10,782 nucleotides of DNA from JBDTVS01 sp040007095 (GTDB lineage Bacteria > Acidobacteriota > Vicinamibacteria > Vicinamibacterales > CAVVIG01), in NCBI GenBank assembly GCA_040007095.1, contig JBDTVS010000112.1:1-10782 (forward strand), in the 5' to 3' direction. The notes beneath the pieces are model-generated. The model searched no databases. It was not told the DNA's origin and saw only the letters and a program-made list of their open reading frames with translations. Shown in pieces: positions 6,554-10,782 of the stretch (the stretch's first letter is position 1; each line of letters begins with the position of its first letter). Made by a program: the position numbers and the translations under genes.

Positions 6554-6580
6554 GGGGGTCTCTGACCTTTCTTACCTTTT
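6554..6580 (+). terminator. weak terminator-like hairpin
   Basis: GGTC-TCT-GACC can form a four-base-pair stem, extendable by G-U pairs, and is followed by a T-rich run (TTTCTTACCTTTT). It would act on rightward transcripts leaving parAB. The stem is short for an intrinsic terminator and it lies about 290 bases past parB, so this is tentative. Confidence 0.2.
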
Positions 6581-6656
6581 AGTTAACATAACATCCATTA
6601 TCAGACTCAAGCGATATGGCCAGCAAAAGTGCCCTGTGCATGAATTGTGGACGGGC

Positions 6657-8870
6657 TCAGGCCGTCCAGTTCCGGGCTTCGAACCGCTCGTCGGGAATCG
6701 TCAATTGCACCGGTTGCTGCGAGGGGTGTCGTTCGATTTCGTTGTGCGCCCCGTCGTAAACCGCGACGAAAAACGCCAGCGCGGCGCCCGCCGTTTCCTC
6801 CAGCTCATGCAGCGGCAGCGCCACCTCGATCACCGTGCCGGCCGCCACCGTTGAGCCTCCGGCGCCGCGGTCGATCCAGACCTGTCCGTCGGGCCCATCG
6901 CGGTCGAAAAACGTTCCGGTCAATTCCCCGGCCTCGTGACGGATCACGTAGCGCACCCCTTCCGGTCTCAGAAACGTCAACGAAATTTCGAAACCGTCCG
7001 CAAGCACGTCGGCCATCCGTCGGACACCATCCACCCGGACGTAAAATCGCTGCCGGTCGAATCCGAAGAAGAGAACGTCTACCAGGCTCGTCCGTCCATC
7101 CGTCCGGTGCATGGCGCCCACGGCGCCTCGGACGTCGACCGCGCCGGCGCCGAGCCACTCGAAATAGCTGGTTTCTTCCCCGTCGAGCGTCGGCGTGAAA
7201 AAGGCGGACGGAGATGCTTCCTCGGCCGCCACGACGGCGCCGGTGGAAATGTTCGTGACGAACAACTCATCGGGCACCGGCATGCCCAGCAACTTGTAGA
7301 CGTTTCTCAGGTGCCGCCGGAACAGCTCGTCGAACTCGATATCGTGAGCCGACGAGTGGTCGTCCCCGTACCACCAGCACCAGTCGCTGCCTTCGGCGAT
7401 GAGCACCTCCTCACGCGCCCGCGCCAGACTGTCGGCGTCAGCATCGGTGGCACGGTCCAGGGCGCGGCGTGCCTCGGCCAGCTGGCCCCATGCACGTTGA
7501 TCGTCGGCGTGCCCGATCCAGATATAGAAGTTGGCGTCGATCCATGATCCCGGAAAGATGCCGGTCAGTTCCTTCCGCGGATGTGCACACGCCTCCGCCA
7601 TGGTCACTGTCCGGAGGCCGGGCGTGGTCGAGAGGCGGCGGTAGAGCGCGCGGAGAAACGGTCGCCCGCCGCCCTCGAAATGTTCCCAGGCATTCTCCCC
7701 ATCGAGGATGATGGCGATCGTCGCTTCCTCGCCACTGGTCCGCTCGGAGTATCGCCGGCCGGCCTCGACGAGACGCCCGACGAAATCCTGAGCCGCTGCG
7801 TCGGCCGGCCAACCCGCATAGGTGAATCCAATCAGGTCGGACAGCAGGTGATCGCGGAAGGCGCAAGAGATCCGACTGCGTCCGATCTGCAGGGTATAGG
7901 GCGCATACATCAGCTCGGGCTGATCCAGGTGACCGTGACCGTCCCGGCGCAATGTGACGCCCAGAGTGCGGGCAAGAATGAGCTCGTCGGTCGCCATCCA
8001 TGTGAAGCCGGCGGCGGCGGCCAGCGGCGCCATCTCGTCAGAGACCGAGCCTTCGGATGGCCACAGGCCGACCGGCGCGCGCCCGAAGAGGCGTCGGTGC
8101 AGCGCGACGGCCCGCGCGAGCTGCTCGGCCGCGTCCTCGGGATGAACAAACCGGTGGCGAGGCCTTCGCGAGTCGGGATGCGTCCGAAGATAGATGTCCG
8201 TGTCACACAGCAGCGGCAGGATTGGATGGTAGAACGGAGACGCCGAGAGCTCGACCCGCCCGTCGGCGGCGGCGTGCCGGTACTCCGGAATGATCTTGTT
8301 GAGGATCTCCAGTTCGACCTCGCGCAGCACCGCCTTGTCGTCCTCCGTAAACCCGCGTTCCTTGACGACGAGCTCACGTACCCTCGTGTCCCCTTCCAGA
8401 TAAAACGGATCGATCCATGCCAGCTTGTGCCACACCTGCAGGTCTCGCAGATCCTCGCGGCTGAAGCGTCTGGCCGCCGCGTGTGCGTCGGCCGGCGATC
8501 CGACCGCGCCTCGATGAGCGAGCAACTGCGCGTACCGCGGGTAGGCCTCGATCATCCGCTGCCGCTGCGCATGAAAGAAGTTCTCGAGCATGAACACGAC
8601 GTCGGCGTCTGTAAGATCGTCGGCGGGCTTCAAGCTGAGCGCGAGAAAGCGATCGTGGGCCTGGTCCGTCGCAAACGCCTCCAACTGGACCAACAATGAC
8701 GGCACGAGGTTGAAGGTGATGCGCACGTCGGGAAACTCCCGCAGCAGCGCCACCATCCCGTAATAGTCCTTCAAGGCGTGCAGCCGGACCCACGGCAAGA
8801 TATGCTCGTGCGTCACCAGGTCCTCGTAGAACGGCTGGTGCATGTGCCAGAGGATCGCGACTCGGGTCAT
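6657..8870 (-). CDS. glycoside hydrolase family 57 protein (alpha-amylase/4-alpha-glucanotransferase type)
   Basis: GH57 enzymes are retaining hydrolases or transglycosylases acting on alpha-glucans such as glycogen and maltodextrin. The 737-residue product begins with the family motif HMHQP (residues 9-13) at the end of the first beta-strand. The catalytic nucleophile is probably Glu273 in GLWPSEGSVS, and the acid/base Asp390 in IILDGENAWE. The segment SDWCWWYGDDHSSAHD lies after the barrel in a helical region, and the last 200 or so residues look like a beta-rich C-terminal domain. There is no signal peptide, so it is probably cytoplasmic and acts on storage glucan. Exact specificity (amylase, glucanotransferase or branching) cannot be decided. 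The ATG at 8870 is chosen because the HMHQP motif follows within 10 codons and further extension would run antisense through lptF. No Shine-Dalgarno precedes it. It converges on parB and diverges from the lptF-lptG gene. No other carbohydrate gene is in the window. Confidence 0.92.
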   Translation of the reverse strand: MTRVAILWHMHQPFYEDLVTHEHILPWVRLHALKDYYGMVALLREFPDVRITFNLVPSLLVQLEAFATDQAHDRFLALSLKPADDLTDADVVFMLENFFHAQRQRMIEAYPRYAQLLAHRGAVGSPADAHAAARRFSREDLRDLQVWHKLAWIDPFYLEGDTRVRELVVKERGFTEDDKAVLREVELEILNKIIPEYRHAAADGRVELSASPFYHPILPLLCDTDIYLRTHPDSRRPRHRFVHPEDAAEQLARAVALHRRLFGRAPVGLWPSEGSVSDEMAPLAAAAGFTWMATDELILARTLGVTLRRDGHGHLDQPELMYAPYTLQIGRSRISCAFRDHLLSDLIGFTYAGWPADAAAQDFVGRLVEAGRRYSERTSGEEATIAIILDGENAWEHFEGGGRPFLRALYRRLSTTPGLRTVTMAEACAHPRKELTGIFPGSWIDANFYIWIGHADDQRAWGQLAEARRALDRATDADADSLARAREEVLIAEGSDWCWWYGDDHSSAHDIEFDELFRRHLRNVYKLLGMPVPDELFVTNISTGAVVAAEEASPSAFFTPTLDGEETSYFEWLGAGAVDVRGAVGAMHRTDGRTSLVDVLFFGFDRQRFYVRVDGVRRMADVLADGFEISLTFLRPEGVRYVIRHEAGELTGTFFDRDGPDGQVWIDRGAGGSTVAAGTVIEVALPLHELEETAGAALAFFVAVYDGAHNEIERHPSQQPVQLTIPDERFEARNWTA

Positions 8871-8876
8871 AGGTGC

Positions 8877-8883
8877 TAGTCTA
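8877..8883. promoter_or_regulatory. possible shared -10 region for divergent GH57 and lptF-lptG genes
   Basis: Only 22 bases separate the two ATG codons. Within them TAGTCTA reads as TAGTCT on the plus strand (10 bases before the lptF ATG) and TAGACT on the minus strand (7 bases before the GH57 ATG). Both fit the loose TANNNT -10 pattern seen before leaderless genes, and neither gene has a Shine-Dalgarno. I saw no good -35 on either side, so this is a suggestion only. Confidence 0.3.
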
Positions 8884-8892
8884 AAGCCATTG

Positions 8893-10782
8893 ATGTTCCG
8901 GATCCTCGACCGGTATGTCGTTCGGGAGGTGCTCCTTCCCTTCTGCCTCAGTCTGCTGGTCCTCACCTTCCTGCTCGAGATTCCGACCATCATGGCGCAG
9001 GGGGAGCAGCTCATCGCGAAGGGCGTGGACTGGGTCACGGTCGTGCGAATTCTGGCGACCTTGTTGCCGTCGGCGCTCGGCATCACGATCCCGATGGCGC
9101 TTCTGCTCGGGATCCTGTTCGGGCTCGGCCGCCTGTCCGCGGACCGGGAATTCGTCGCGCTCCAGGCCTGCGGCGTCAGCATCTTCCGCATGCTGCGTCC
9201 GATTGCGTTGCTCGCGGCGGCGGCCACCGCGGCCACCGCCTACGTGATGATCGTCCTGCTGCCGGACCAGAATCAGAAGTTCCGTGAAATCACCTTCAAC
9301 GTCCTCACCTCGAGCGCGGAAGGCGACATCAAGCCGCGCGTGTTCTTCCAGGGCTTCGGAGCGAACCGGGCGCTCTATGTCCGCGACGTCGGCGGCCCCG
9401 GGGAGTGGCGCGACGTGTTCCTGGCGGATTCATCCGCGGACGAGACCACGGCGTACTTCGCCAAACGCGGACGGCTGGCGATCGATCGCAACCGCCAGAC
9501 GATCGAGCTGGTGCTCGAGAACGGCTCCCGCCACACGACCTACTTGAGCAAGCCGGACGCCTACAACGGCGGACCGTTCTCGCAGCTGCTGCTGTCGATC
9601 GACTGGCAGACGGCGTTTCCTCGTACGACCCTGCTCAAGGGCCTCAACGAGATGACCATTGCGGAACTGCAGGCGAAAATCGCAGCAAACACCAGGACCG
9701 GCAGTACCTCGGTCCTGGAGCTGTTCACGATCCAGCAGAAGTTCGCGTTCCCCGCCGCCTGCGTCGTGTTGGCGCTCATCGGCCTGGCGCTCGGCGTGAC
9801 GAATCGGACCGACGGGACGCTCGGCGCGTTCGTGATCGGCATCGCCGTGGTGATGGTCTATTACACGCTGCTGTGGAGCTCCCGCGCGCTGGCGGTCGGG
9901 GGGCGGCTTCCGCCGAGCTTCGCGCCGTGGGTTGCTAACATCCTGTTTGGCGTCGCGGGAATTGTTCTCGTGCTGTGGCGCGCCCGCTTCGCAGATCGGC
10001 CCATCCGAATCCCACTGCCAAGCTTCCGACGCGACCCGCAACCCTCGCCGTCCGCGCAGCCAGGGCAGAGATCCGGCCGGCCAAGACGCGTCGTGACCGT
10101 GGTCGTGAGAATTCCGCAGTTCGACCTGCCCCGGCCTCGCCTGCTCGATCTCTACATCGGGCGCCAGTACCTGCGGGTGTTCGTGCTCGCGGTGGTCGGC
10201 CTGCTCGGCGTCTTCTACATTTCCACGTTCATCGACATGGCCGACCGGGTGTTCCGCGGTTCGGCGACCACCGGCTTGTTGCTTAAGTACCTGTACTTCG
10301 AGACGCCGAGGTACGCCTACCTGATCATCCCGATGGCCGCACTGGTTGCCTCACTGGTGGTGGTGGGCTCGCTGACCAAGAACAGCGAGCTGATTGTCAT
10401 GCGGGCGTGTGGGGTCAGCCTGTATCGCTCGGCGGTTCCGCTGCTGCTCTTCGCGCTCCTCCTCAGCGGCGTCCTGTACCAGATGCAGGAGAACGTGCTG
10501 GCCTACTCGAACCGTCGAGCCGACGCCATTCTGCACGTCATGCGCGGCTTCCCCGCCCGGACGTTCGGCGTGTTGTCCAGAAGCTGGATCATCGGACAAG
10601 ACGGCGACATCTACCACTACGAAGTGTTTGACCCGGCGCGCAATCTCTTCGATCGTCTGACGGTATTCGCGCTCGATAAGGATAAGCAATCCTGGCGGCT
10701 GGCCTTGCTGACGTACGCAAAAGAGGTCGCCCTCGTTTCGTCGCCCGGGTCGGACGCCGACCGTGGATTCGCATGGCAGGGC
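8893..10782 (+). CDS. fused LptF-LptG lipopolysaccharide export permease (partial, 3' end missing)
   Basis: LptF and LptG are the paired inner-membrane subunits of the LptB2FG ABC transporter that extracts lipopolysaccharide for the Lpt bridge to the outer membrane. Here one frame stays open for 630 codons to the window end. Residues 1-365 form a complete LptF-like unit: helices at about 14-35, 52-78 and 96-122, a periplasmic domain at about 125-275, then helices at about 285-303, 309-333 and 347-364. A proline/arginine-rich linker (about 366-415) leads into an LptG-like unit from LLDLYIGRQYLR (417) with helices at about 423-446, 474-494 and 511-530 and the start of its periplasmic domain. 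The coupling-helix motifs REFVALQACG (Glu86) and SELIVMRACG (Glu499) match the glutamates that contact LptB in E. coli. Both LptF termini are cytoplasmic, so a cytoplasmic linker is topologically sound. GTG codons at 10093, 10099 and 10105 could start a separate LptG but lack a ribosome binding site. Confidence 0.9.
   Translation, partial: MFRILDRYVVREVLLPFCLSLLVLTFLLEIPTIMAQGEQLIAKGVDWVTVVRILATLLPSALGITIPMALLLGILFGLGRLSADREFVALQACGVSIFRMLRPIALLAAAATAATAYVMIVLLPDQNQKFREITFNVLTSSAEGDIKPRVFFQGFGANRALYVRDVGGPGEWRDVFLADSSADETTAYFAKRGRLAIDRNRQTIELVLENGSRHTTYLSKPDAYNGGPFSQLLLSIDWQTAFPRTTLLKGLNEMTIAELQAKIAANTRTGSTSVLELFTIQQKFAFPAACVVLALIGLALGVTNRTDGTLGAFVIGIAVVMVYYTLLWSSRALAVGGRLPPSFAPWVANILFGVAGIVLVLWRARFADRPIRIPLPSFRRDPQPSPSAQPGQRSGRPRRVVTVVVRIPQFDLPRPRLLDLYIGRQYLRVFVLAVVGLLGVFYISTFIDMADRVFRGSATTGLLLKYLYFETPRYAYLIIPMAALVASLVVVGSLTKNSELIVMRACGVSLYRSAVPLLLFALLLSGVLYQMQENVLAYSNRRADAILHVMRGFPARTFGVLSRSWIIGQDGDIYHYEVFDPARNLFDRLTVFALDKDKQSWRLALLTYAKEVALVSSPGSDADRGFAWQG

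Larger units (their letters stand above)
6263..6656. other. non-coding gap between convergent parB and GH57 gene
   Basis: This 394-base stretch has no convincing gene. It contains an inexact AAACG/CGTTT dyad at 6296-6313, an eight-base-pair inverted repeat with an overlapping alternative stem at 6323-6359, a 10-bp tandem repeat at 6371-6396, and the palindrome ACGGCCGT at 6428-6435. A long-range GAGCGAC/GTCGCTC pairing (6483-6489 with 6518-6524) is also present but is near chance level. An AT-rich island at about 6568-6605 includes GTTAAC. I recognise no tRNA, 6S, SRP or RNase P signature in it. The location beside parAB makes it a candidate for partition-related binding sites. Confidence 0.6.

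Noticed and set aside
6543..6854. 103-codon frame covering the end of the parB-GH57 gap
   Set aside because: No ribosome binding site, no recognisable sequence, and most of it is antisense to the GH57 C-terminus.
7581..8699. 372-codon open frame antisense to GH57
   Set aside because: No domain is recognisable, and the GH57 motifs on the other strand are unambiguous.
8871..9236. In-frame upstream extension of the GH57 gene by 122 codons
   Set aside because: It lies antisense to the well-supported LptF membrane segments, and the GH57 N-terminal motif HMHQP begins just after the ATG at 8870.

Overview
The window looks like a chromosomal segment from a high-GC, Gram-negative (diderm) bacterium. 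TolQ/TolR and LptF/LptG imply an outer membrane with lipopolysaccharide. The gene set, the MiaB sequence style (a GQIVNHY stretch where many MiaB proteins have GQNVN) and the fused LptF-LptG reading frame suggest Acidobacteriota, possibly the Vicinamibacteria (subdivision 6). That placement is an inference from remembered family patterns, not a database result.

Layout, left to right. A leftward tolQ-tolR pair (tolR cut by the window start) has a good sigma-70-type promoter at 981-1010. Divergent from it, and separated by a short region with overlapping promoters, is a rightward run: recN (DNA double-strand break repair), miaB (tRNA methylthiotransferase), a bifunctional-nuclease (DUF151) gene, and parA-parB. 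recN and miaB are 3 bases apart, miaB overlaps the nuclease gene by 16 bases, and parA overlaps parB by 8 bases, so translational coupling is likely within each group. An 87-base gap with a possible -10 element separates parA from the nuclease gene. A 394-base non-coding gap follows parB. It holds a strong inverted repeat, an alternative overlapping stem, and a 10-bp tandem repeat, and it is the best place in the window for regulatory or centromere-like DNA. A leftward GH57 glycoside hydrolase gene converges on this gap.

The GH57 gene is divergent from the last gene, and their start codons are separated by only 22 bases. The last gene runs off the window end. It is one uninterrupted frame of 630 codons that contains a complete LptF-like permease, a proline/arginine-rich linker and the N-terminal half of an LptG-like permease.

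Functionally the window is mostly housekeeping: envelope energisation (Tol), DNA repair, tRNA modification, chromosome partition, storage-polysaccharide metabolism and LPS export. I saw no transposase, phage gene, CRISPR array, tRNA or rRNA. The most notable items are the LptF-LptG fusion, the partition locus with its atypical ParB and adjacent repeats, and several genes that appear to start without a Shine-Dalgarno sequence.
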